The notes under the pieces are model-generated. The model was not told the DNA's origin. It saw only the letters and a list, made by a program, of their open reading frames with translations, and did not search any database. Positions 43,304 to 54,159 of a stretch of DNA of 64,000 nt are shown here, one piece after another. Origin of the DNA: JACTMI01 sp964618415 (GTDB taxonomy: Bacteria > Acidobacteriota > Thermoanaerobaculia > Multivoradales > JAGPDF01); assembly GCA_964618415.1 (NCBI GenBank), contig CAZUAT010000003.1, forward strand, positions 1 to 64,000, given 5' to 3'. Positions within the stretch are counted from its first letter, which is position 1, and each line of letters begins with the position of its first letter. Both the position numbers and the translations under genes were made by a program.

Positions 43304-44785
43304 TCAGCGCGGAGCGAGGTCGACGACCAGGCGATCGCCTTCCGCGGTCACCGCCTGGACGGCTGCCGGCGCCGCGGCGACCAGGTCGAGCACGATGTGC
43401 AACTCGTCACCTTCGGGGCGACGGTGGTGGCCGGTGCGCACTCCCGCCACGAGCGTCGACGCCGGGGGGACCGGCCCGCGGTACGGCTCCCCGATACCGC
43501 GCAGACGCACGAGCACGCGCGGCTTGTCGCCGCCGATCTCCGACCAGCTGAACCGACCGGTGCGGAACTCACCGTCCCCGGAAATCAGGATGCGCATGCC
43601 GCCGGCCGTGGGTTCGCCCTGGATCGCCAGTACGCGGACGGCCGGAGCTCCGACGGCCGCGGTAGCCAGCGCCGGTACGGACGTCGATGCAGGCGCTGCA
43701 GTGGGCCGCGGGGTGGTGCTCGGCGCCGCGGCAGTCGGCGCTGCCGGCGCCGGCGTCACCGTCGTCGTGACGGGATCGCGCGTCAGGTCGACCGCGCCGA
43801 TGTTCTCGGCCAGGGTGCCTCCCGGACCGGGGGCCGGGTCGAGCGGCTCGGGCCGCGGCGCCGGGGCCGGAGCGGTCTCCACCGCCGCTGGCGGCGCGTC
43901 GGTAGCTTGCCCCGGCGCCATCGACCGGCTGTACCACCACCAGCCGGCACCGCCGAGCAGCGCGACGATCGCGACCAGCGCCAGGACGCGACCGAGGCCA
44001 CTGCCGCCGTCCGCGTGGCTGCTCGCTGCGCCCGCCCAGGCCACCGCCGGCGCACCGGCCGCCGAACCGTCCACCGACGAAGCCGGCACGTCCACGTGCG
44101 CGTACGGCGTCAGCGGCGGCACCGCAGGACCCGGCTGCGGCTCCGCCGGAAGGTCGGGCATGGACAGGCTCGGCAGCATCTCCTCGGGCGGTGCGAAGGC
44201 GGGCGGGGTCACCGGTGTGTCGGGCTCGTCGTCGAAGATCCGGAACGGTGTCGGCGCGCCGAGGTCGGGCGGCGCGGCCGGTGCCTCCGGCAACGGAAAG
44301 GCCGGAATGGCGCGGGTCGACATACCAGCCGCTTCCGCGGCCCCGAAGTCGAGGCTGGCCGGCGGAGCGTGCGTGGAACTGGCGTCGACCAGCGCCCGCA
44401 TCTCCGGGCTGTCGCCCGCCTGGTCGCCCAGCGTCGACTCGAGGAATTCGAACAGGGCCTCGGTCAGCGCCTGGCGCGACGCCTCGTCCACCTCGTCGAA
44501 CCGGATGCCGGCTCCGGCGGGCCGGCCGGGTCCTTCGTACTTCTCGCGCTGCCAGACCACCACGCCCGAACCGCGCACCGGGTTGCGCGCCGAGCCGACT
44601 GTGAATTCGAACAGCAGACGGGTGCCGAGCGGCGGCGGATCGGGGTGTTTGACGAACATCCCGGTGGCCGAGACGTTGGCCGCGAAGCCGTTCTGGAAGG
44701 CGACCGTGCCTTCGAAGTGCAGACGCACGACCGCCTCGAGCGGCATGCGGGTCGAGCGCTGGAACTCGGGCGAGGGCTGGGTCAT
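43304..44785 (-). CDS. PilZ-transmembrane-AMIN fusion protein
   Basis: 493 residues from the ATG at 44785. An N-terminal PilZ-like domain (about 6-115) has the NVSATG motif at 38-42, but the preceding Arg motif reads QRSTR, so the first Arg of RxxxR is Gln and c-di-GMP binding may be lost. A Pro/Ala-rich linker (about 125-260) leads to a single helix at 265-285 (RVLALVAIVALLGGAGWWWY). Another Pro/Thr-rich linker leads to a C-terminal AMIN-like domain (about 383-493, VRVLAIQG to LVVDLAPR). Predicted topology: PilZ in the cytoplasm, AMIN in the periplasm. AMIN domains bind peptidoglycan and localise amidases and PilQ. It follows the MamK-like and amidase genes. Confidence 0.82.
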   Translation of the reverse strand: MTQPSPEFQRSTRMPLEAVVRLHFEGTVAFQNGFAANVSATGMFVKHPDPPPLGTRLLFEFTVGSARNPVRGSGVVVWQREKYEGPGRPAGAGIRFDEVDEASRQALTEALFEFLESTLGDQAGDSPEMRALVDASSTHAPPASLDFGAAEAAGMSTRAIPAFPLPEAPAAPPDLGAPTPFRIFDDEPDTPVTPPAFAPPEEMLPSLSMPDLPAEPQPGPAVPPLTPYAHVDVPASSVDGSAAGAPAVAWAGAASSHADGGSGLGRVLALVAIVALLGGAGWWWYSRSMAPGQATDAPPAAVETAPAPAPRPEPLDPAPGPGGTLAENIGAVDLTRDPVTTTVTPAPAAPTAAAPSTTPRPTAAPASTSVPALATAAVGAPAVRVLAIQGEPTAGGMRILISGDGEFRTGRFSWSEIGGDKPRVLVRLRGIGEPYRGPVPPASTLVAGVRTGHHRRPEGDELHIVLDLVAAAPAAVQAVTAEGDRLVVDLAPR

Positions 44786-44810
44786 CGCGAGGCGCCTCCG
44801 GGCCGCCGAC

Positions 44811-45833
44811 TCAGGCGGAGACCTTCTCCCAGTCCTCGTCGGCGGCGTCGAGCGCAATGGCGAGGCTGCCGTTTGCCCCCGCGTAGACAGGGTCGTCGAC
44901 CATCGTCACCTTGCCGCCGCCGAGGTCCGCCAGTGCCTTCTCGAGCGCCTCGGCAAGTCCGCGGATGCGGGCCCCGCGTCCCGACAGCCGGACGTTGTGG
45001 CGCACCCGCTCCTGATACTCCGGCTCGACGCGCGCCAGCAGGTCGAGCATCGCCTCCGTGAACGGGGCGACCAGACTCTCGCACGCGGCCCGCATCGCGT
45101 CGGTGATGTCGACCTCCTGGGCCTTGCCGTGCACCGGCGCGGTGACCTTGACTCGCTCCTTGGGCTCACCGATGAATCCGTGCTCCTCTTTCCATCCCCG
45201 CACCATGTGGATCGAGAACTGGACGTCCGGATGACGCTCGGAGATCTGCTTGGCCAGCAGCTCGTCGACCGAATCGCCCGCCTTGGTGAGCGAGCGTTGG
45301 TCCTCCTCGGTCGGGTAGCGCCCCTTCATGACGCAGAAATCGGTGGTGCCGGCGCCGACGTCGATGATCAGCGAGTGGAGGAGCGCATCGATTCCGTAGG
45401 CCACGGCAAACGGCTCGGAGACGATCATCAGCCCGTCGATCGTGCCACGCAGGATCTGTCGGAGCTGCTGCTTGTTGACCCGCATCGTCTCGGCCGGCAC
45501 GCCGATCACGGCGCGCACCTTGCGATCGCCGTCGTCGCCGCGCGCCTGGGCGATCAGGTAGCCGAGGATCTCGCGCACCGCCGCGATGTCCTTCTCGGAG
45601 CCCTCTTTGATCACGCCCTGTTCGAGCGGGCGATGCAGGTCGAGCAGCGTCCGGTTCTCCAGCGCCTCGGTGCCGATCAGTACCGACTTGCCGACCACCT
45701 TGCGGGCGACCATATCGACCGGCCAGCCGACGTAGCTGTCGACCAGGTGACGGCCGCCATCCGAGGCGGCGATGGCGCTCTGCGAGGTCCCGAGGTCGAT
45801 TCCGACCGACAACACCTTGTCCTTGGCACTCAT
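44811..45833 (-). CDS. MamK-like bacterial actin
   Basis: 340 residues. Actin-fold nucleotide motifs: phosphate 1 GIDLGTSQSA at 11-20, phosphate 2 IIDVGAGTTDF at 156-166, and the adenosine-type motif LSGRGARIRG near 283-292. Segments such as VDSYVGWPVDMVARKVVG, the LHRPLEQGV turn, VSEPFAVAYGID and EDQRSLTKAGDSVDELL resemble magnetosome MamK much more than MreB, FtsA, ParM or DnaK. Residues matching MamK Glu143 and Asp161, needed for filament ATPase and turnover, are E140 and D158. It overlaps the amidase gene by ATGA. It probably polymerises in the cytoplasm. No magnetosome genes are nearby. Confidence 0.88.
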   Translation of the reverse strand: MSAKDKVLSVGIDLGTSQSAIAASDGGRHLVDSYVGWPVDMVARKVVGKSVLIGTEALENRTLLDLHRPLEQGVIKEGSEKDIAAVREILGYLIAQARGDDGDRKVRAVIGVPAETMRVNKQQLRQILRGTIDGLMIVSEPFAVAYGIDALLHSLIIDVGAGTTDFCVMKGRYPTEEDQRSLTKAGDSVDELLAKQISERHPDVQFSIHMVRGWKEEHGFIGEPKERVKVTAPVHGKAQEVDITDAMRAACESLVAPFTEAMLDLLARVEPEYQERVRHNVRLSGRGARIRGLAEALEKALADLGGGKVTMVDDPVYAGANGSLAIALDAADEDWEKVSA

Positions 45834-46894
45834 CGAAGCTCCCTTTCGCGCAGGTTGGCCTGGCCGGCCCGCTGAACTGCCTCCGAGTATGCCGCAATTC
45901 CGTCGAAAAGCGCTGTGGAAATTCGCTCACGATATTCCGGATCGCCCAGCAGCCGAGCCTCCTCGGAGTTCGAGAGGCACGCCACCTCGGCCAGGATCGC
46001 CGGCACGTCGGTGGCCACGAGCACCAGAAACGGGGCCGACTTGACGCCTCGATCGGCAACCTCGGGCGCGACCTCGCGGATCGAGTTCACGAGGCGGCGT
46101 TGCACCGCCGAGGCCAGCGCGCGCGACTGCTCCTGGCGCAGGTCGGCATAGATCGAGTCGAGCAGGCGACGCGTGTCGGCGAGCGAATAGCCCGAGTCGA
46201 CGTTCTCGCTGCTCGCCAGCCGGGTCACCGCCGGGTCGTCCGAGGGCCCGAGGTAGAACGTTTCGATGCCGCGATTGGCGCGGCCGTCCTGGAGCCAGTT
46301 GACGTGAATGGAGACGAACAGGTCGGCGCCGCTGCGTCCGGCCAGCGCCGCGCGGTCCACGAGGGCGACCCGAGCGTCGGTCTCGCGGGTGAGGACGACT
46401 TCGATGCCGATTGCCCGCAGACGGGTCGCCAGCCGCTGCGCGATGTCGAGCGTGAGGTTCTTCTCGAGCAGACCGGAGGAAGTCCGGGTGCCTTCGTCGC
46501 CACCACCGTGGCCGGGGTCGAGCACGATCCGTCGCACGGCGAGCGGAAAGATCCGGCCCGGCACGCGGGCCGGCGGCGCCGCCAGCCAGGCCACCGGCGA
46601 CTCGCTCTCGAGCTCGCCCGCCACCTCCGGGTCGAACGAGACAGCGGGAGCCGGCGCGACCGACTCAGGCGGGATCGCCGCGGCCGCGGCAGCGGGCGCG
46701 GGCGGAACCGTCCCCTGGGAGCGCCAGGCGAGCCCGGCGGCCACGGCGAGCGCGAGCAGGCCGCCTCCGGCGAGCAGAGCGGGCCACCGGCGGCGGCGCC
46801 GCCGAGGCGGGCCGCCGGAGGGCAGGTTGCGGATGGTGCGGAGATTCTCGTCGACCGCCTCGGCGAGGAGGCGGCGTTTCAGCCGCTCGTCCAT
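45830..46894 (-). CDS. Membrane-anchored N-acetylmuramoyl-L-alanine amidase (Amidase_3)
   Basis: 354 residues. A short cytoplasmic N-terminus with an Arg-rich stretch (31-36) precedes one transmembrane anchor (38-57). A Pro/Ala linker leads to an Amidase_3 domain (about 121-340). Zinc ligands are H129 (DPGHGG), E144 (EKNLTLD) and H197 (SIHVN); the catalytic Glu is E303 in AEVACLSN. The autoinhibitory helix seen in AmiB/AmiC may lie in the insertion around 215-270. Unlike E. coli AmiC it has no AMIN domain; one is supplied by the third gene of the cluster. It cuts the stem peptide from MurNAc, as in septum splitting. Confidence 0.92.
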   Translation of the reverse strand: MDERLKRRLLAEAVDENLRTIRNLPSGGPPRRRRRRWPALLAGGGLLALAVAAGLAWRSQGTVPPAPAAAAAAIPPESVAPAPAVSFDPEVAGELESESPVAWLAAPPARVPGRIFPLAVRRIVLDPGHGGGDEGTRTSSGLLEKNLTLDIAQRLATRLRAIGIEVVLTRETDARVALVDRAALAGRSGADLFVSIHVNWLQDGRANRGIETFYLGPSDDPAVTRLASSENVDSGYSLADTRRLLDSIYADLRQEQSRALASAVQRRLVNSIREVAPEVADRGVKSAPFLVLVATDVPAILAEVACLSNSEEARLLGDPEYRERISTALFDGIAAYSEAVQRAGQANLRERELR

Positions 46895-46916
46895 GCCGAG
46901 TCCGGCCGCCGCGGGC

Positions 46917-48440
46917 TCAGCGGCCCGGGCCCTTCAGCCGCTCGAGGGCGGCTGCCAGCGCGCTCATCGTCGGACCGGACCGGGTCTTCTTCAGGTAGGC
47001 CTGGTAGTCCGCCCGCGACCCCTCGAGCGTCTTGCCCTCGAGGGTGAGCGAGATGCGCTTGCGCCGCGCATCGACCTGGGAGACCTGGACCTGGATCTGC
47101 TTGCCGACCGGGTAGGCCTTGCCGAGCGAGGCGCCGCGTGGAAGGCCGGTCTCGGCGCCCGGCAGCAGGCCGGTCAGGCCGGGCTCCAGGGTGACGAAGA
47201 CGCCGAACGGCTGGATCTTCTCGACCGTTCCGGTGATCACCGAGCCCTCCGCGTACCGCTTCTCGACGCCCTCCCAGGGGTTGCCGGCCGGCGTCTCGCG
47301 CAGCGACAGCGAGACGCGGTGGCGCGCAGTGTCGAGCTCACGGACCCAGCCGCTGATCGTCTCACCGACCGCCAGTCGCGGGTCGCTTTCGTTCATGCCG
47401 GGCAGCAGCTGGGTCGGGTGGAGCAGGCCCTCGACGCCTTCCGCGAGCTCGACGAACCACCCGAAGTCGGTCTTGCGGAGCACCTTGCCGGAGAACGGCT
47501 GGCCGGCGGTCCACTTTTCGGCCGCCACGGCCCAGGGGTCCGGCTCGAGCGCCTTCATCGACAGCGAGACGCGCTCGCCGCCGGAGCCGAGCTTGATCAC
47601 CTTGACGCGCACTTCCTGCCCGACCGTGAGAACGTCGGCCGGCTTGTTCACGCGACTGTGGCGCAGCTCCGAGACATGAAGCAGGCCCTCGATGCCGCCG
47701 AGGTCGACGAAGGCACCGAAGTCGGTGAGTGCGACGACGCGACCCTCCAGTTCCGCCCCGATCTCGAGCGACTTGCGCATCTCGTCGGCCTGATGACGGC
47801 GTTCCTCGCGCAGGGCGGCGGCGCGGGAGAGGATCAGCCGGTGCCCCTTCTCCTCGACGCGCAGGACGCGGAAGTGCAGTGTCTGGTCGAGGTACTGCGC
47901 CGGCTCGCGCGGCGGCCCGAGTTCCATCGACGAGCGCGGGCAGAAACCGGTGATGCCGTCGACGGCGACGTGGAAGCCGCCCTGGTTCCAGCCGATCACC
48001 TTGCCGGCCACCGGCAACCCTTCGCGGACCGCCAGCCGCACGCCCTCGCTCGGGATCCCTTCGAGCTCCTCCGGCGTCGGAGTGACGAACTCCTCGGATC
48101 GCGCTCCGCGCCGGGCGCCGGCCTTGCGGGCGCCGCCTTTGCCGCGCCCGCGCGGACCGCGCGCCTTGCGCCCTTCGGCGGCCTCGGCGCCTTCGGAAGC
48201 CGCGGAAGCCTCGGAAGCCTCGGAAGCTCCGGAAGCTCCGGAACTCTCGGAAGCCTCGCCGGCGGCCGGCTCGGCCGCCGGTTCGTCACCGGTTTCCGCG
48301 GCTGCCGCGACGACCGGCTCGGCGACCTCGTCGATCGGGGGCTCGGCGGGCGTCCCCTCCGGCCGCTCGGCTGCAGGAGCGGACTCCGGCTCGGTGGCCG
48401 GAAGCGATTCGGTGGCAGGGGGATTCCCGGGCTCGGACAT
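46917..48440 (-). CDS. S1-domain RNA-binding protein, ribosomal S1-like
   Basis: 507 residues from the ATG at 48440. A disordered acidic Ala/Glu/Pro N-terminus contains a run of EAS-type repeats (about 62-90) and a basic RGRGKGG patch. Four S1 domains follow at about 143-207, 228-296, 314-381 and 400-468. The second (TDFGAFVDLGGIEGLLHVSEL) is the most canonical. It resembles bacterial S1/RpsA or the RpsA-like proteins with fewer domains. It could serve in translation initiation or mRNA handling. It is 22 bases upstream of the amidase gene, so it may be co-transcribed with the actin module without being part of it. Confidence 0.85.
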   Translation of the reverse strand: MSEPGNPPATESLPATEPESAPAAERPEGTPAEPPIDEVAEPVVAAAAETGDEPAAEPAAGEASESSGASGASEASEASAASEGAEAAEGRKARGPRGRGKGGARKAGARRGARSEEFVTPTPEELEGIPSEGVRLAVREGLPVAGKVIGWNQGGFHVAVDGITGFCPRSSMELGPPREPAQYLDQTLHFRVLRVEEKGHRLILSRAAALREERRHQADEMRKSLEIGAELEGRVVALTDFGAFVDLGGIEGLLHVSELRHSRVNKPADVLTVGQEVRVKVIKLGSGGERVSLSMKALEPDPWAVAAEKWTAGQPFSGKVLRKTDFGWFVELAEGVEGLLHPTQLLPGMNESDPRLAVGETISGWVRELDTARHRVSLSLRETPAGNPWEGVEKRYAEGSVITGTVEKIQPFGVFVTLEPGLTGLLPGAETGLPRGASLGKAYPVGKQIQVQVSQVDARRKRISLTLEGKTLEGSRADYQAYLKKTRSGPTMSALAAALERLKGPGR

Positions 48441-48569
48441 GGTGGACCTCGTCGACAGTGGGGCGGATGTTCCCGCGGTGGCTCCGCGCGGGGGCGCGGC
48501 AGCGTCGCCCAAGAATACCTCAGCGCGTCCGACGCCGAAAGCGTCGCGCGGCGGGCCGGCCCCGGCCGC

Positions 48570-48578
48570 TGATACGAT
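48570..48578 (+). promoter_or_regulatory. Possible extended -10 upstream of carB
   Basis: TGA-TACGAT ends 11 bases before the carB ATG. It fits TGnTAnnnT; no -35 match is seen. The gap to the divergent S1 gene is 149 bases and holds nothing else recognisable. Confidence 0.35.
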
Positions 48579-48589
48579 CGCCGGCCGGC

Positions 48590-51783
<3,194 letters not shown>

Positions 51784-51787
<4 letters not shown>

Positions 51788-52269
51788 AGCGCGTCGACGC
51801 CTACACCGACGGCGCCTGCTCGGGGAATCCGGGTCCCGGCGGGTATGCGGTCCTGTTGCGCTGGAACGGGCACCAGAAGGAGCTGTCGCGCGGCTTTCGG
51901 CGGACGACGAACAACCGGATGGAGATCCTGGCCGTCATCGCCGCGCTCGAGGCGCCCACCGAGCCGTGCGAGCTGGTGATTCACTCCGACTCGCAGTACG
52001 TGGTCAACGCGGTCCAGCGAGGCTGGGCGCGCAAGTGGCGCGCCGCTGGGTGGATGCGCAATCGCAAGGAGCCGGCACTCAACCCGGACCTGTGGGAACG
52101 GCTGCTCGACCTGCTGGATCGCTCCGGTCACCGGGTCCGCTTCGTCTGGGTTCGCGGACACGACGGGCACGCCGACAACGAGCGCGTCGACGGTCTCGCA
52201 GTGGCCGCCGCGCGCGGGCCCGACCTGGCGGCCGACGAAGGGTACGAGCGCACGAACGGCCGGGCGTGA
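51784..52269 (+). CDS. rnhA: Ribonuclease HI
   Basis: 161 residues from a GTG overlapping the carB stop. The acidic catalytic set is visible: Asp9 in AYTDGACSGNPGPGG, Glu in TTNNRMEILAVIAAL, Asp in IHSDSQYVVNAVQ, and Asp in HADNERVD with the preceding His of VRGHDGH. The basic protrusion (WARKWRAAGWMRNRKEP) is present. It removes RNA from RNA-DNA hybrids. The length is normal. Confidence 0.96.
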
Positions 52270-52289
52270 CCCGGCAGGGGGCAGGTCGC

Positions 52290-52658
52290 ATGGCGATACC
52301 GAGGGCGATTGCGCTGGCGGAAAAAGCGGCACTCGTGCCCGACCCCTGGACGCCGCGAGTGGTCGCCGAGCTCAACGACTACCAGTTCAAGGTGGCGCGT
52401 CTGGAAGGCGAGTTCGTCTGGCACAAGCACGACGAGACCGACGAAGCGTTTCTCGTTCTCGAAGGTGAACTGACGATCGAACTTCGAGACGGAGCCGTGG
52501 AGCTGGGCCCGGGGGAGCTCTGCGTCGTTCCCCGCGGGGTGGAACATCGGCCGGTGGCCCGCAGGGAGTGCCGCGTCCTGCTCGTCGAGCCGCGCGGCGT
52601 GGTGAACACGGGCGATGCCGGCGGCGCCCGCACGGCGCCGAACGACGTCTGGATCTGA
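52290..52658 (+). CDS. Small single-domain cupin protein
   Basis: 122 residues from the ATG at 52290 with GGGGGCAGG upstream. Cupin motif 1 is WHKHDETDEAFLVLEGELTIEL near 43-64, and motif 2 is GPGELCVVPRGVEHRP near 73-88. The two His and Glu of motif 1 and the last His supply a probable metal site. Such proteins range from mannose-6-phosphate isomerase-like to dioxygenase-like, and the substrate cannot be predicted. It stands 20 bases after rnhA. Confidence 0.85.
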   Translation: MAIPRAIALAEKAALVPDPWTPRVVAELNDYQFKVARLEGEFVWHKHDETDEAFLVLEGELTIELRDGAVELGPGELCVVPRGVEHRPVARRECRVLLVEPRGVVNTGDAGGARTAPNDVWI

Positions 52659-52713
52659 GCACGGCGCGAGTCGTTACACTGCGGGCTTCGACGCGGGACC
52701 GACGGAGGGTGGC

Positions 52714-53259
52714 ATGAAGCGATCCGAGCAGACCGAGCTGCTGAAAACGCTCGAAGCGAGATTCCGCAAGCATGTGCGGCGCCACGCGGGCGTCGAGTGG
52801 GCCGACGTGCGGGCGCGCCTCGAGGCCAGCCCGAAGAGCCTCGAGGCGCTAAGTGAGATGGAGCACACGGGTGGCGAACCGGACCTGATCGCGCGCGATC
52901 CGAAGACCGGCGAGTGCGTCTTTTGCGATTGCGCGCCGGAGAGTCCTGCCGGGCGCCGGAGTCTGTGCTACGACCGCGAAGCGCTGGACGCCCGCAAAGA
53001 GAACAAGCCGGCGGGCAGCGCCGTCGACATGGCCGCCGCGATGGGGATCGAGTTGCTGACCGAGGCGGAGTACCGCGCGCTCCAGGAGCTCGGCGAGTTC
53101 GATCTCAAGACTTCGAGCTGGATCCGGACGCCCGACGACGTGCGCGCCCTCGGCGGAGCGCTGTTCTGCGATCGTCGCTACGGTAGGGTGTTCGTCTACC
53201 ACAACGGTGCGCAGTCCTACTACGCGGCCCGCGGCTTCCGCGGCCTGGTACGGATCTAG
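52714..53259 (+). CDS. DUF4256 family protein
   Basis: 181 residues. It matches DUF4256: LEARFRKHVRRHAGVEWADV near the start, MEHTGGEPDLIARDPKTGECVFCDCAPESPAGRRSLCYDREA in the centre, and a C-terminal GGALFCDRRYGRVFVYHNGAQSYYAARGFRG-type region. The CVFCDC cysteines could bind metal. No function is known for the family. A TACACT hexamer at 52675-52680 may be its -10. Confidence 0.85.
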   Translation: MKRSEQTELLKTLEARFRKHVRRHAGVEWADVRARLEASPKSLEALSEMEHTGGEPDLIARDPKTGECVFCDCAPESPAGRRSLCYDREALDARKENKPAGSAVDMAAAMGIELLTEAEYRALQELGEFDLKTSSWIRTPDDVRALGGALFCDRRYGRVFVYHNGAQSYYAARGFRGLVRI

Positions 53260-53262
53260 GAC

Positions 53263-53925
53263 ATGCGGACTGGTTGTCTGCCGCCGGATCCTCGGCCGGA
53301 CCCCACCCGGTCGCGCCGAGCGGACGAGCCGGAGTCCGAGGTGTGGGACCAGCGTTACGCCGGCCAAGAGTACGTCTTCGGAACGGAACCGAACGACTTT
53401 CTGGCCGAGCACGCCCGACGGCTGCGCGGGCCCGTCCTCTCGCTGGCCGAGGGGGAGGGGCGCAATGCGGTATTCCTCGCCTCGCTGGGCCTGCAGGTAC
53501 ACGGGGTCGACGGGTCGTCGGTCGGCCTCGCCAAGGCGCAGGCGCTGGCTCGCGAACGGGGCGTGGAGATCGAGACCGAACTCGTCGACCTCGCCGAGTT
53601 CGCGCCCGAGCCGGGGCGCTACGGCGCGGTGATTTCGATCTTCGCGCACCTGCCGGGCGCGATTCGAAGCCGGCTCTATCCGCTCGTCGAGCGGTCCCTG
53701 CAGCCCGGCGGCATCGTTCTGCTCGAGTCCTACTCGGAGGCTCAGCTGGGCCGTTCCACCGGGGGCCCGAAAGACCTCGACCTGCTGATGACGACCGCCA
53801 AGGTCGAGCGCGAGTTCCCGAACTGCGAGCCGATCCTGCTGCGCGAACTGCTGCGGGACGTCCAGGAGGGAGTGCGCCACACGGGCCTCTCCGCCGTCGT
53901 CCAGTTCCTCGGTCGCCGCCGCTGA
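53263..53925 (+). CDS. SAM-dependent methyltransferase, TehB-like
   Basis: 220 residues; the first 25 are polar and the true start may be internal. The fold begins at EVWDQRYAGQEYVFGTEPNDFL, a pattern of small class I methyltransferases of the TehB or thiopurine type. Motif I is VLSLAEGEGRNAVFLASLG near 58-76, the acidic strand is VHGVDGS, and the later strand is YGAVISIFAHL. It may act on small molecules such as oxyanions or thiols; the substrate is unknown. It follows the DUF4256 gene by three bases. Confidence 0.83.
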   Translation: MRTGCLPPDPRPDPTRSRRADEPESEVWDQRYAGQEYVFGTEPNDFLAEHARRLRGPVLSLAEGEGRNAVFLASLGLQVHGVDGSSVGLAKAQALARERGVEIETELVDLAEFAPEPGRYGAVISIFAHLPGAIRSRLYPLVERSLQPGGIVLLESYSEAQLGRSTGGPKDLDLLMTTAKVEREFPNCEPILLRELLRDVQEGVRHTGLSAVVQFLGRRR

Positions 53926-54113
53926 GCCGCCCCCAAGCAGAAGCAGAAGCCGAAGCCAGAAGCTTCCAGTTGAGGAAGAGCATCGGCGGGTGGCCGGCGA
54001 GGCTCCCGGGTCTCGAGATCGAGCATCGTCGGGCGGGCGCTTGCGCCTGCCTCTGATCGATGCGCGAGAAGGCCCGACGTGACAGCGGGGGAGGGGAAAG
54101 GCGGGGCAAGACA

Positions 54114-54153
54114 CGGCGACCGCGGCCACCCCGAAAGGGGGCCGCGGTCGCCG
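54114..54153 (-). terminator. Long terminator-like hairpin with GAAA loop
   Basis: CGGCGACCGCGGCC (54114-54127) pairs fully with GGCCGCGGTCGCCG (54140-54153). Inside, CCCC-GAAA-GGG(G) continues the stem. It lies seven bases beyond the stop of the secreted repeat protein and between two convergent genes, so it may stop transcription from both sides. The rest of the gap from 53926 is purine-rich with short AAGCAGAAGC-type repeats and holds no gene. Confidence 0.6.
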
Positions 54154-54159
54154 GAACGA

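Noticed and set aside
44811..45833. Reading the actin as evidence of a magnetosome island
   Set aside because: No mamA, mamB, mamE, mamI, mamM, mamO or mamQ homologue is visible anywhere in the window; flanking genes are wall and arginine genes.
48181..48260. Nine-base repeats (CGGAAGCCT type) in the S1 gene as a phase-variation tract
   Set aside because: The unit is a multiple of three, so copy-number change would keep the frame; it only varies a disordered Glu/Ala/Ser stretch.
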